Position numbers and translations under genes: made by a program. The notes under the pieces are model-generated. The model had not been told where the DNA came from and made no database searches. It saw only the letters and a program-made list of their open reading frames with translations. Shown in pieces: positions 10,133 through 22,200 of a stretch of 64,000 bases of DNA. The stretch is from contig OY741267.1 of the NCBI GenBank assembly GCA_963514095.1, forward strand, positions 6,540,048 through 6,604,047, given 5' to 3'. The first letter of the stretch is position 1, and each line of letters begins with the position of its first letter. The stretch comes from Eutrigla gurnardus. Lineage: Eukaryota > Chordata > Actinopteri > Perciformes > Triglidae.

Positions 10133-10170
10133 CACAGTGACAGGAAACACCAAAACTCTGTACAAAAACC
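10133..10170 (+). promoter_or_regulatory. 23-type RSS of V-C1
   Basis: Heptamer CACAGTG 10133-10139, 22-bp spacer, nonamer ACAAAAACC 10162-10170. CTCF-like CCACTAGAGGG at 10205-10215. Confidence 0.9.
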
Positions 10171-10297
10171 TTTGGATCAAAGACAACGCAATACTGCACA
10201 ACATCCACTAGAGGGAGTCACACACTGTTAAATTCAATAGTATTGGTTGATAACATATATTCCAGATACTTTTCACTCATGAGACACTCATTAGAAA

Positions 10298-11651
10298 CAG
10301 TGTTGGGCAAGTTACTTCAAAAGCGTAATGCATTATTTATGACTTGTTACTGTCATTTCAAAGTAATTAGTTACATTACAATATTACTGTCTTTGAATTG
10401 TAAGGCATTACACTACTTTTACATTACTTTTGCATTACTTTTCGCCAAAATAAAAGGAAATATGGATTCTGTGTTGTCAATAGATCTTCTTGTGTTCAAT
10501 ACAGCTCATTACACAGCAGGATGGGATGTTTTTCGCTTCAAAATAAAAGAACGAAAACGGAAAACGACTCGTTAACTGATATTAGATATTGCGTTCATGA
10601 ATGGGATTCCGGGATGAAATAACAGTGCCATTTGTCATTCCAGATGTTAGCGTACGTCTTTTTTAATTACCCGGAAGGCGCTGTGTTATGCTGCGAAATT
10701 ACCTGAAAGCCTACTTTGAGACATTTAGGGGAGCTCTAAAACACTGTTCATAAACGCTCTGACAGCGTCTGACGCTCGCGTTTTGAAGTAAACCTACTGT
10801 TTTAAACTCGCACCAAAAGCGTTATGACGCGGACATAAAAGCGGTTAAAAACCGACGGGGAGAATCGGAGCCTCCGCCTCTTCGCCGCCGCCCCTCAGCT
10901 GTTGATCCTCGGTGTGACTGCCGGGGTCGGCTGCGCTCTGACCGACCGGGAGCCGCTCCGTGAGTCGGTGTCCAGCTCATGGAGCCTGCTAACAACAGCG
11001 CTTAATTAACACAGTGTAGAGTTACACGGACCGGCTTTCACACTTTTCCAAAAGTGGAGCGTATGCACAGGCATGTGCAGGGGAGGGGGGGGCGGAGGGT
11101 GCTGGAGCACCTGCCCCTTGATGCCCAAAGTGCCCTTTTGTCAAAGTGATTCCCCCCCCCCTAAGAGTGTGTGTGTGTGTCTGTGTGGCCCCACATAATA
11201 AATAAAACAAAATAATAATCATTTAGATCTACCTTGGTCGGTCACATGATCCACAACGTGCCTTCCTCTGCCTGCCCTGACGTGCCCAGACATGCCCTGC
11301 TGCTGAACGCTAAGCTGCTGGAGACGGCCACTGCTAGTCTCTCGAAACCTCACTTTTTGACAGACAGGGAGTAAACAACTGGTCCGGTGAGTAGGTTTGC
11401 AGCGGTATTCCTTTGTGCACGGTGTATTCTTGCAAGATGACTGACGAAGTGAAGTGAGCAATGAGCATCCTCTGTGTCGTCCAACTCTGCACACTCACCT
11501 CTCACAAGTTAGAGCCGTTAGTTAACCACACACAGCCTGCTGTGGGGGAAAAGTATGTCAGGCTTTTTTTAGTTTCTGTACGTTTCTCTTGTCATGAGCA
11601 AAGTGCATTAGACAGATATCATGTGTTATTTTACTGTCACGCTGTTTTCTC
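10298..11651 (+). mobile_element. hAT-like left end and CpG-rich sequence
   Basis: Begins abruptly with CAGTGTTGGGCAAGTTACTT after V-C1 flank whose unoccupied form is seen at 19462-19475. Alternating AGTTACTT/AAAGTAATTAG text and this terminus are typical of teleost hAT elements. A CpG-rich stretch (10680-10990) could be its old promoter region. No transposase was seen. A complementary terminus lies at 22024-22033, but without a matching 8-bp duplication. Confidence 0.5.
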
Positions 11652-11972
11652 CTATATCTCCATTAACTGTTTTTAATTGATTTTGTCCTTATCTTTGTAA
11701 AAGAAGTTTCTATGATGTTCTGTCAGGATGTGATTCCATCCAACATCAGAGGCCTCCACTAAAGTTGTTCTCTCTGTTTAATCCTTAAACGTTACATTAC
11801 ATTCATGTGACTCAGACTTTTAATCAAAGTGATTTACAGTAAAGAGTTTCTGTAGACTTTCTTCTGTCCTGATGTCAATGGGGAACACGTTGCACCATTG
11901 TGGAGCCAGGACGGCTAAAAGTGAAACTGGTTCACACACAGTTTGAACCACAGGAATATACTTAAATGAAAA
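11652..11972. repeat. duplicated intergenic block, left part
   Basis: Matches 2640-3008 apart from a small internal deletion. It ends in the 4-bp target AAAA of the next solo LTR. Confidence 0.8.
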
Positions 11973-12846
11973 TGTAACCCACCTGATAGGTAAGAACACT
12001 GGGCCAGAATACTCTAGACTCATATGAGGGAGTGATGAAGAATAGGATTAGACACCGATTGAGTAAAGGAGACACACAGAGGTAAGTTTAGCAATGCAGT
12101 GTATTAACACATGAACAATAAACACATTTACAATATATGGCCGGCCTTCAGTTCGTTTTCTTTTAAAGTGTCTCTTTAAATTGGGTGCACCCTTAAAAAA
12201 ATAAAATAAATTGTCTCTTGTTCTCCAAGGAAAGGAAAAAATAAAGATTGTTCCTTTAAGTCTTTCTGAGTCTTTCTCAGTCCTACCACACCGACAGGAC
12301 GACGGACGAAGAAGAGAGGGTCCTCTTCAGCTCCAATCCAGATGTTCACACGGTTAGCTCGCCATCTCCCTTCTGGGGAGAGAATCCAGAATCCAGGGTA
12401 TCCAAAAAACCCAGCCTGTATAGCACAACAGGGCTTAGTTAATCTATTCACTTCTTTTTTAACTGTACAGTTTCTATTTTCTAAGTATAATCAATTTCAC
12501 TGTGCAATGTAACTTTTCACTGTTAACTTGTTACAAGATAACTTCTACATTACAGTGTTAGCATATGAATTGTTAACTTCACTGTTTTTAATGAAACCAA
12601 AATCATGAAATGACTGATAAACAATCAAAAATACACATGTAAATGATTTTAAACCACTCACAATTAAACAATAAATACCCACACTGGATTAAAGTGAGTA
12701 AAATAATGTAATCTTGTAATATTCTGTGCTTATGTGCAACAGCACTATATTACACAAAAGAATTAAGCATCTCATAACCCATGACTCAGCTTAATAATGT
12801 CTCTTTACATTCACACAATGCAAATAACAGGCACACGTACTCTTTT

Positions 12847-12903
<57 letters not shown>

Positions 12904-13591
12904 CACGCGCACACACCTGCGCACACACGCGGTTTCTCTCATCACAAGAAAGTAAACAACAACAACAGGTGAGCTAATGCTACAGCTCGGTGGCTAACAC
13001 ACCACGAGGATATGCTAACTCACGGAGCTAACTGCTAACTACCCACACTTCACAGCACTCACCGGGAAAATAAAAGAATGAACACAGGTAAAGTTCCCAG
13101 GGTCGCTTCTCCGTGGTCCACCAGACGCTCAGGTATCGGCCCAAACGGTTCCTTTTCCTCCACAGTTCCTCAATATGTGCGTTATCAAGTATTTTTTCTG
13201 ACTTTTCCACTCCGACTTCTGTGTCTCGGTGCTCGTCCTGCCGCCGCTCGGTGCTGTGCGTGTATCACTGCGCGTCTCACTAACCCGCAGCAAGGGGGCG
13301 GGACATGACCCGATCTCTCCAATTGTAATTCAACTTCACCTCTATGAGCGAATTAAAGCTAGTGCAAGCGAAAATAGACCTCTGGGATAAAATAAATAAA
13401 TAAATAAAATACAGGATGAAATAAAGACTACAATTATTAATTAAATGAAAATTATGCTCAATGAAAGGAAAATATAAAAATAAAATATTTCTAACTGTTT
13501 TTTCTCTTTTTCAGGTAGGTAACAGGTAGGTTCTTTTTCTCATTTTTTCAGGTTACATACTAACATACATCTCTTTTTTCAACAGGTTACA
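11973..13591. mobile_element. solo LTR, 1619 bp, target duplication AAAA
   Basis: Ends are TGTAACCCACCTG and CAGGTTACA, a TG..CA pair with short inverted repeats. AAAA precedes (11969-11972) and follows (13592-13595). The unoccupied sequence is preserved at 3000-3015 (ATGAAAACACATAG), which fixes both borders to the base. No coding sequence inside. A (CA)n tract is at 12850-12901. Confidence 0.8.
12850..12901. repeat. (AC)n microsatellite
   Basis: Uninterrupted AC dinucleotides inside the solo LTR. Confidence 0.95.
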
Positions 13592-13831
13592 AAAACACAT
13601 AGAATGATCACTGATTGCTGTTTATCTTTATGTTGACTGTATTCTTCAGTCATGGTCCAATTTCAGCAGATCAGACTTCCCCATACATGTGTTTTGTGGA
13701 CTTGCAGAAGGCTCATGACCTGGTTCCCCATGCAGACCTGTGGAGATACTGTGGGAGTATTCAGGTACCAGGGTTGTTACACTGTTCACGTACCTACGAA
13801 AAGTAACGACCTATCATTCATATATAACCAC
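13592..13831. repeat. duplicated intergenic block, right part, with Rex3-like fossil
   Basis: Continues the 2590-3245 block after the solo LTR, including the reverse transcriptase fossil (13665-13795), and stops where the antisense Gmr1-like element begins. Confidence 0.8.
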
Positions 13832-14003
13832 TGTTATGGTCGGCTCTTGGACCACAACAAATGTAGAAGCCTCACGCAGTTTGGAGCAGTAAAAGTATAT
13901 TTATTTCACAAAACAAGGTTAAACTATACCAAAAAAAGTGCTTTTAACAAAAAACTCTACATAACAAAACTAATGTCACACAGGAACGCTTAACCTGTGT
14001 GAC

Positions 14004-14596
14004 CTAGGAGGGCAACATGTTATCCGGGCCACCCAGGGACACAGACTGGCACAGCTTATGGAGGAGTGGATTGATGGCAGCTGCCGTCAATCCCCAATCA
14101 GCCGGTCTCTCCCAACGCCAGACCTGTAAGAGAAAAATAACCCTGCATGGGGCCGTAACACACTTTGCTAGATTAACAGTAAGGTGAGCCTCTGCCAAGC
14201 GGTCAAACAGTGCTCGAACACGCTCAATGTGGTCAGACCAATTGTCAGAATATACCACCACATCATCCAGATAAACAGGGCAGCCGTCTAGACCCCCCAC
14301 CACTTTATTCATTAAACGCTGAAACGTAGCGGCTGCGTTACGCAATCCAAATGGCATGACACAGTACGAATACAGCCCAGACGGGGTAATACAAGCTGAA
14401 ATTTCCCGTGCTCTCTTGGATAAAGGGACCTGCTAATAGCCTTTAAAGAGATCAAATTTGCTAATATACTCTGCCGCACCAACTTGATCAACGCAGTCAT
14501 CCATGCGTGGTAAAGGAAATGAATCGGGTTTAGTGACGCTGTTAACCTTTCTGAAATCAGAGCAAAATCAAAGAGTATTATTCGATTTTGGCACAA
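14004..14596 (-). pseudogene. Gmr1-like reverse transcriptase, frameshifted part
   Basis: MPFGLRNAAATFQRLM and YLDDVVVYSD mark the reverse transcriptase active-site region. The frame is broken repeatedly, and no RNase H domain follows before the element's end. Confidence 0.75.
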
Positions 14597-15438
14597 GCAA
14601 ACAAGGTGACGCCCAGCTGGAAGATGATGGCTCTGCTATGCCATTTTCCAACATATAATGGACTTCAGCATCCAAAAACTTACGCTTATCATGGTTAACC
14701 CAATAAAACCGTTGTCTTATCGGCTCTGCATCTCCCACATCAACATCATGCTCCAAAACATTTGTACATGAAGGAACATCACCAAACAGACAGGGATACC
14801 CCTGTATAAGCCCCACTAACTCAGTGCGCTGCGGCCCAGACAGATGATCCAAAACCCCCTTTAAGTATGCCAATACCTCAGAATTCTTAAGCCGACCAGT
14901 CAACAACGCCGAGTCATGGTTAGGCAACCCGTCCTCACAAAACGCCTCATCCTTAATTGTGTTAATAACACAAACAGGATGAGCAAACTCTGCAACTGGA
15001 CCCTGCTCAGAAGACTCCCGCTCATGATACGCCTTTAACAGATTCACATGGCAAAGCTGATGATGTTTAGCACGCTCTGGAGTAGAAATTAAATAATTTT
15101 GGTCAGACAGCTGCTTTATCACTGTATATGGCCCCATAAACTTGGCCTGAAAGGGAGAACTAACCAGCGGCAACAAAGCCAGAACCTGGTCACCCGGACT
15201 GAAAACAAGCCGCTCAGCCCGACGGTCATAACGTAATTTCATTTTCTTTTGTACCCCCGCAAGTTTCTCTTTTGCCAGCTCCCTTGCGGCATACAGACGC
15301 TGTTTGAAACCATTTACATATTCAATTAAGTTCTTCGGCGGCTCCCCGTCAAGCCAATCATCCTGCAAAGCTGCCAACGGCCCCCTTACAGTATGACCAA
15401 ACACCAGCTCGTTGGGACTGAAACCAGTGCTCTCCTGA
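14568..15438 (-). pseudogene. Gmr1-like integrase C terminus joined to reverse transcriptase N terminus
   Basis: Minus strand. The first part carries FSPGDQVLALLP and FMGPYTVIKQ, the C-terminal chromatin/DNA-binding type domain after the integrase core. The second part carries IRQRFYWVNHDKR and ASPCLLVPKSN, the start of reverse transcriptase. One open frame links them (15404 to 14568), which shows directly that integrase precedes reverse transcriptase. The upstream edge is cut by the solo LTR at 15443. Confidence 0.75.
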
Positions 15439-15442
15439 GTGA

Positions 15443-17154
15443 TGTTGGGGACCTAACCGTTAGGACTACACAATGCGGCCTACAAAAGCCTACACAATGC
15501 GGCCAGGACAAAGGAACAAAGGAGATAAAAACTACAACCACCATTTTAGTGTCACCTCGCACCTGGTCGCGAGATGTGACGTCACACAACTGGTGCCCTA
15601 TTGGCTGACAACTGCAGGGGACTTTCTCTCTCCATCGTAACTCGCGTTACACCAGGAGGTGAAGATTATATCTGCAGCGTTTTCCTTTGTCCTAGGCCGA
15701 AGTCTTTCCCCCAAACTCGCTGGACGAGCAACAGACTGTTTTACCCCTCTTTTTCTCTACTCGTTTTATTTTTCTTTTGTTTATCATTTTGGATCCCGAG
15801 GAGACCGCCGCGACAGCGCGACTCTCCCGTTCCCTGCGGTAAGAAGAAAAACTTTCTTCGTCCCAGCTGCCAGCAGAACGGATAACTCGACCGTCTTTGT
15901 CTGAAATCAGCTGACTAAATCGCAGAGCCCCGCGATTGTTCATCATTCCCTGCAGAAGGAAGAATTACTAACGGTTTTCTTCAACCAATTGGATCCGGCG
16001 CTGAACGAGCGCCCACGAACTACCGTCTTGCCGGCGTCAAGAAACGCCATCACCGCACGGGACGAAACCCTCACATCGACGCATCTCACATCGACAAAAG
16101 TAAGAGGCTATTTGTCTGGGCAGAAGGAAGCCGAGATTCGATAGTGTAGGACATGCTTCTTAATGTGTTTTAAGTTCTGATCGCGGACCGCCGAGTCCGT
16201 TTGTTCATGTGCTGCTGTATTCGAATGCTGATCGTGTACCCACGCCGTTGGGTTGATTTCTGTAACAGTGTTTTCGACTAACCTCCGCCATATTCGCGAG
16301 CTCAGAAAGCCTCTACTATCAGTTAAAAGAGCGGTCTCGCGGAATAAACGCCAGTTCATTCACGCGCGCCCGTGTGATAGCGGCACGCCTTCTGAGCCCC
16401 CAGAATATCGCTCGCGCATTCTCTCTCTCTTTGTTTGTGTCCCGCTAACACACACACACACATACACGCCGCACACACGTGTCCTAAGCAAGCTGTTCCC
16501 GGCGGACGCTGAGGACGTAGCTACATCTGGTGGCTACACTCGGCCATCTCTCTCTCTCTCTCTCGCTACTCCATCGGACGTCAGTGGCTCCGCCCCTGAA
16601 CGCTGTGAGGAATAGCTCCATCTGGTGGCCGCACATAGCCATCTCTCCCTCTCTCTCTCTCTCGCTGTCTCTCTCTCGACACACACGCACGCACTCCACA
16701 TGTGTCTCTCCTTCGGTTTAGCTTAGTTTTGTGTGTTTGGTAGTTAGGTAATGAGGCTTTGTTAATTGCAGTGTTATTGATTGTGATCATTATTACTGAT
16801 TTTAATAAATCTTATTATATTATAACTAGTGGTCTCTTGTGCTTGTTGTGTATATGTCACTGGATAAAAGCAGGTTGTGAAGGCTAGTGCTTGAATTTCA
16901 AGCCCTTCTTAATTGTTAGATTGTTTTTATGCTTCCATGCCAATGATCCCGATGATTGGCATGTGAGTATAAAACCTTTATATTGAGACTGAATACAGTT
17001 TTAGGTTATCTTTTCCCTGATACCAGGGTGGTGCCCCGTTTATTCATGATTATATCATGATAATATATTAAATATAATTATTAATACCGATAATCATATT
17101 GATATTAATAATTAACTGTTGATAACCAAATCTGCTCCTGCTACAACCCCAACA
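15443..17154. mobile_element. solo LTR, 1712 bp, target duplication GTGA
   Basis: Termini TGTTGGGG and CCCCAACA are inverted repeats with TG..CA ends. GTGA lies on both sides (15439-15442 and 17155-17158). It interrupts the antisense integrase, so it is younger than that element. It includes CpG-rich and CT-rich text and an AATAAA near 16803, but no coding region. Confidence 0.8.
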
Positions 17155-17987
17155 GTGACCTCTCTCGCTGCAAGCAATAACCAAGGTAAACCCTCTTCCC
17201 AGTCAGCAGCCATTTGCACACAGTACGCACGCATCAACGACTTTAATGTCTGATGGAACCGTTCGAGTACGCCTTGACTCTGAGCATGATATGCAGAGGA
17301 CTGATTATGCCTGATGCGTAGCAATTTTAATACCTGTGCAAACAGATGCGACGTGAAATTTGACCCCTGGTCACTTTGAATAGTTTTTGGGATACCAAAT
17401 ATGGATATGAATTGGCTGAGAGCACGCACAACCACCTTTGTTGTTAATGTACGCAACGGGTACGCCGCTGGATATCTGGTGTTTTGGCACATAACAGTCA
17501 GTAAGTACACCGCACCAGACTTTGAAGGAGGAAGCGGCCCCACACAATCAATAATTAAGTGCTCAAACGGCTGACCAATAGCTGGAATCGGATACAACGG
17601 TGCCACTTTAATGGTCTGATTGGGTTTTCCGGTTAACTGGCAAGTATGACATGTTTTGATGTAATCAGCAACACTCTTCTTAACACGTGGCCAAAAGAAA
17701 TGCCTCAAAATGCGGTTGTATGTTTTAGAAACCCCCATGTGACCGGATTCATCGTGTGACACCCTCAAAACTCTGTCACAAAATGTTGCTGGCACGATAA
17801 CCTGGTACAACGGATCGCCAATACCCCCTTCACCATGCGGTACCCACTTGTGCAATAATACCTCATTCTGGATGACATAACGGGCCCTTTGGATGGTCAG
17901 CCTTTGCCTTGCCTGAAATCCGACCAGCACATGCCACTGGTCTCCCCTGTGTAGCAATGTGCCTGCCACAAGCCTAGCGCACCCCAC
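17155..17987 (-). pseudogene. Gmr1-like integrase, N-terminal and core part
   Basis: Minus strand. A zinc-binding region with CHTCQLTGKPNQ is followed by the catalytic core (HLIIDCVGPLPPSKSG, then TIQSDQGSNFTSHLF). Interrupted at 17155 by the solo LTR. The initiating part overlaps the end of gag, where a stop disrupts the zinc knuckle. Confidence 0.8.
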
Positions 17988-17996
17988 AGTCTTTTT

Positions 17997-18533
17997 TCAG
18001 TGACCCCTTTTGTGACAAAAATGGCACACATCGTCAAACTCACGGCCGCCACGATCACCTCTCAACCCCAGGACAAAACCTCCACCTGATTGCCCAGAGA
18101 AATACCCAGCCTGACCATTTTCCCCATCAAACCCTAAACAGTTAGCGCGGGGACCCATACTTTTGTGTGTCAGCCAATATTCATCAGCTAAAGCAGCAGC
18201 TTCTGCCGCAGTCTTTACTTTCTGTTCACTAATGTACATGGCTATTTTCTGAGGGACTGAGTTCCTAAATTGTTCCAGCACCATTAAATTACACAAACCA
18301 TCAAAATCATCAACCCCAGATGCTGCACACCAGCGAGTGAAGTGAGTACCCAAATCACGGGCAAATTCCAGGTAAGACCCATCTCCCTTTTCCCAATATC
18401 TAAAACGTTGTCTATACGCTTCGGGGACTAACTCGTACACTTTGAGCACCGCACCTTTACCTTTTAGAATAAACGGCACTGTCTGCTGTTGACAATGATG
18501 ACAAAGCCTCCTGAGCGCGCCCTGTGAACACAC
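17997..18533 (-). pseudogene. Gmr1-like gag with SCAN-like domain
   Basis: Minus strand. VYELVPEAYRQRFR, RWCAASG and LMVLEQFRNSVP follow the pattern of SCAN domains, which are thought to derive from Gmr1-like gag. A zinc knuckle begins at the end (CHFCHKRGH) but meets a stop. The 5' end of gag is missing. Confidence 0.75.
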
Positions 18534-18877
18534 ACTGCAACAAAATTGTGCGGTCGGAGTCCACCCAGCCCCTTGCGTCTGCTACACGTTCGAGTAAAGA
18601 AAAAAAAGTCTCTCATCTCATCATCACAAGTTACATTTTGTAAGTTCTGTTATAAATACCAGACAAATAAACACCTCCCACCTCCAGATGGTACAACAGG
18701 CTGCTACTAGTCTGTTAACCAGGAGGAAGAGTAACTGAGAGAAGTGAGAATACAGATCTAAGAGGAGATGAGAGATTCAGGGAGGAGCTAAGATGTTACT
18801 GAACTATAGAAGAGAGAGGAACTTCTAGATTCAACAGAGTTCAACACCAAAAACCATCAACATTACCTTCATTCAAC

Positions 18878-19309
18878 ATGATGTCATCAGACTGTTTACT
18901 TTCCCTCCTGTTCATTTCCATTCTAAGAGGTAAGATTCTATGTAAAATAGTTCAATTGCAATATTATTTGAATGTGATCCATTAACTGAGTCTTTTGAGT
19001 TTTCTCTCCTTTAGGTGTCAGCTGTGAAGAACTCAGTCCAGCCAAGAATGAAGAGTCCAGTTTAGAAGACAGCACTGTTACTCTGTCCTACAAATACTCC
19101 AAACAAGCAACCAGTAGTGATTATTTCTTCTGGTATCGACAATATCCAGGAAAACCACCAGAGTTCATCATCTCACACTCTGGTTTAGGAACTGTATTAA
19201 ATAATCCAATCACTGGACTGAAGATTAAAGTGGATCAAAACCAAATCAACATGAGCATCTCGTCTGCTGCAGTGACAGACTCTGCTGTGTACTACTGTGC
19301 TGTGAAGCC
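18878..19309 (+). CDS. TCR alpha/delta V segment, family A copy 2 (V-A2)
   Basis: Leader exon 18878-18929, 85-bp intron, V exon 19015-19309. Same leader as A1. Tyr replaces the first disulfide Cys (VTLSYKYSK), Trp is kept (FFWYRQ), and the end is TDSAVYYCAVKP. The first complementarity region is one codon longer than in A1 (QATSSDY), and the second has GLGTVLNNP. Open frame and intact splice sites. It lies alone between the Gmr1-like element and LINE pieces. Confidence 0.9.
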
Positions 19310-19347
19310 CACAGTGACAGGAAACACCAAAACTCTGTACAAAAACC
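19310..19347 (+). promoter_or_regulatory. 23-type RSS of V-A2
   Basis: Heptamer CACAGTG 19310-19316, 22-bp spacer, nonamer ACAAAAACC 19339-19347. CTCF-like CCACTAGAGGG at 19381-19391. Confidence 0.9.
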
Positions 19348-19539
19348 TTCAGAGCAAAGACAAACAATACTGCACAACATCCACTAGAGGGAGTCACACA
19401 CTGTTACACTGCAATTGTATGTGATGATAGTATATAGTCCAGATACTTTTCACTAATGAGACACTCATTAGAAATGATACTACTTTAACATATGAGTCTC
19501 TTCCTCCTGCAGATTTGACTTCATGGCAGAACTGTTTGA

Positions 19540-19585
19540 TTTATTAAACACCACAATGAAAGTGTTTGTTGTGGTGTTTAATAAA
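19540..19585. repeat. perfect 17-bp inverted repeat with 12-nt loop
   Basis: TTTATTAAACACCACAA at 19540-19556 is the exact reverse complement of 19569-19585. No ORF or terminator role is evident. Confidence 0.8.
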
Positions 19586-19959
19586 AACGTCAGTTTTCAT
19601 AAATCTCATGAACTGATCTGGATAGAATGTCAGCAGAGCAACTGAATCCATTCTTTGGAAAGAAAACACTACAGGGACTTTATTTTGCTTGAAACTAATT
19701 TCAAGTTTTACTGATCATTCTAAATTTCACCTGTCACACATTTTTAATCAATAATCTTCATAAACTGGTTGTCATCACAGACTCAGGAAATAATTGATCA
19801 GGTTATGTTGTTCTGTCAGGCTCTGATTTCATTTGGTATACCACAGGGTCCAAACAAAGTTCCTCTAATTTTGTCTTTGGACCAATTTCCTTGTATATTC
19901 AATTGTAATTCAGTAATTAATGTGGCTGCTTCATTTCATGTGAAGTACTGCTGTTCCAA

Positions 19960-20650
19960 ATTTGGTACCCAGACATCAGGCACAAGGACTGTAAGCACGG
20001 GGACCCCCCAGGGCTGTGTGCTGGGTGTCCTGCTGTACGCCCTCTTCACCCACGACTGTGTCTCTCCACCCATCATCAAATTTGCAGATGACACAACAGT
20101 CATTGGGCTGATCACTGGTGGGGTGGAGACAGCTTACAGGAAGTAGGTGGGTCAGCTGGTGTCCTGGTGTTCACCAATAATCTCTTCTTAAACACGGGGA
20201 AAACTAAGGAGATGATTATTGACCAAAGGAAGAGGCTCAGGTAGAAAGGGTTAAAACTTTTAAATCCCTCGTCATCCACATCAGCGAGGATCCCTCCTGG
20301 TCTCACAACACAGCACACTGTCAGGAAATCTCAGCTTCTGTAACTTCTTAAGAAAGCTGAGGAAATTTGTATTACCCACCAAACTCCTCAGCAACTTGTA
20401 TAGATGTACAGTGGAGAGCATCCTGACAAACGCCATCACAGTGTGGTATGGGAACTGCACTACACTGGACAGGAAGACTCTCCAACGGCGGATTAAAACG
20501 GCACAATACATCTGTGGAGCAGCCTTCCCATCACTTCAGGACACTTATAACACCCGGGTCATGAAGAGGGCACAACATCACCTCGGACACTACACACCCC
20601 AGCACACACTGTTCACACTGTTAACAACGGTACCCTGCTTGCCCATGTGA
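19960..20650 (+). pseudogene. LINE reverse transcriptase fossil, C-terminal half
   Basis: Contains VSTGTPQGCVLGVLLY, then IIKFADDTTVIGL with the FADD box, then ILTNAITVWYGNCT and LQRRIKTAQYICG, in the order expected of a non-LTR pol C terminus. Several frameshifts. The same family, cut differently, is at 23631-25160. The clade was not assigned. Confidence 0.8.
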
Positions 20651-21249
20651 TCGATTTATTTCTGGCAACAAAACAAATGCGTAAAGTTGTAAAGATGTGA
20701 CTAGATGTCTCCTCGTCTCCGTGGCGCATTTCTCCGTTTTGTTTATGTATATCGATCAGTATTTTCATCCGCCATCTTGCTAGTGACGTATAGAGTCACG
20801 TTTATGCATCGGACGCTCGTATTGGTTCCCGTAGCGGCTTTTACAGCCAATCGGAAAGCCTGATTTACGCTTGGCCGTGAGTTGTTGTGTTTGCTCAAAC
20901 GGGAGACACAGAGGAGTTCAGAGCATTGCAAATGACGGTCAAAGAGTTATTGTAGTGATAGAGAAAGATAAATACATAAATGGCACAGAAGAAGTACACT
21001 ATATAAACACATATTTAGGGCAGGGAGTGGAAAGGACCATTTCTGGCAACAAAACCGCCCATGGACACTATCCAAAATAATATCCATATTTCATAGACAG
21101 AATAAGCAGCTAGAAGCTTGATGGAATGGAATTGTCCTGTTGTAATAGCTCGCCACATGCAGCCCATAGGAAAAGAATGAGACAACAGATTCAACATAGG
21201 CCAAGTTATGGACCGGCAGCTTAAAGCAGACGCATAGGGGCGGCAGTGC
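20651..21249. other. no gene seen
   Basis: TTTCTGGCAACAAAAC occurs twice (about 20660 and 21040), suggesting an old mobile element, but borders were not found. Confidence 0.3.
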
Positions 21250-22033
21250 TAACATGTGACTAAAAGTAATGACTAAAAGTTGACTAAAATGTTTTTACTT
21301 TTCGTCAACTAAAACTAGACTAAAAATATGAAGGTAAACAATGACAAAAATGTGACTAAAACTAATAAGCATTTTCGTCTAAAGACTAAGACTAAATCTA
21401 AAATAGCCGCCAAAATTAACACTGGTCTCGTTCTTACTCCCAGGAGAAGTCGACTGTCGGAAAGACGTTTTGAAAATCTTCTTCTGCTACGTTTTAATCA
21501 CTACTTTGAAGAGTAAATGTGAGTGATTTTATTCAGCCTGATCATTTTTGTTCGACATAGATCCAGCTGTTGACATTTCTGTGTTTATAAGTAGCCTAAG
21601 CCCACTTTATGCACTTTCAAAAAAAATTCAGGAGTTACCTAATCTTGTTTGCTGCTCATATATAGGCTACCTGGGCTGGGAGGTGTGAATTTTGATTCAT
21701 ATGTTGTGTGATAAAATAAAATATGAATTAATAAAGCACTATGTGGCATATTGCTAACTGTCTTTATTGTTATCCCGAGTTAATTTGGTTGGATCACTGA
21801 CGTTATTCATCATTGTCACAACTTCTCGGTGCATTTAAAGGAGGCTGTGTGTGTCAGTTAAGTTGCAGCATGTGTGAGACGCTGCAAACGGCTTTTCATT
21901 TTTGGTAACGCATGAGTACTCTAACGCGTTACTTTTCGTCACAGGTAACGCTGTAACGTAACTGATTACTTTTAATTGATGTTAACGTTGTAACCTAATC
22001 AACTACTTTCCAAAATAACTATACCCAACACTG
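21250..22033 (+). mobile_element. hAT-like right end
   Basis: Text rich in GTGACTAAAA motifs and then GTAACGCTGTAACG leads to the terminus CCCAACACTG (22024-22033), the reverse complement of the hAT-like left end at 10298. The next base starts family A 5' flank (TCTGTTAACCAGG). No transposase seen. Confidence 0.5.
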
Positions 22034-22200
22034 TCTGTTAACCAGGAGGAAGAGTAACTGAGAGACGTGAGAATACAGATCTAAGAGGAGATGAGAGATT
22101 CAGGGAGGAGCTAAGATGTTACTGAACTATAGAAGAGAGAGGAACTTCTAGATTCAACAGAGTTCAACACCAAAAACCATCAACATTACCTTCATTCAAC

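Larger units (their letters stand above)
13832..18617 (-). mobile_element. Gmr1-like LTR retrotransposon, antisense, damaged
   Basis: Read on the minus strand the order is gag (18533-17997), integrase (17987-17155), then after a nested solo LTR the integrase C terminus fused to the start of reverse transcriptase (15438-14568) and more reverse transcriptase (to 14004). Integrase upstream of reverse transcriptase is the unusual order of Gmr1-like Ty3/gypsy elements. The left part has a minus-strand AATAAA near 13900 and a terminal TGTTATGG at 13832, consistent with the end of a 3' LTR. The 5' LTR and the start of gag are missing at the V-A2 flank. Confidence 0.75.

Noticed and set aside
10298..22033. 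One 11.7-kb hAT element bounded by CAGTGTTGGG and CCCAACACTG
   Set aside because: The flanking 8-mers do not match, and the interval contains V-A2 and duplicated locus blocks, so two separate insertions or a rearrangement are more likely.
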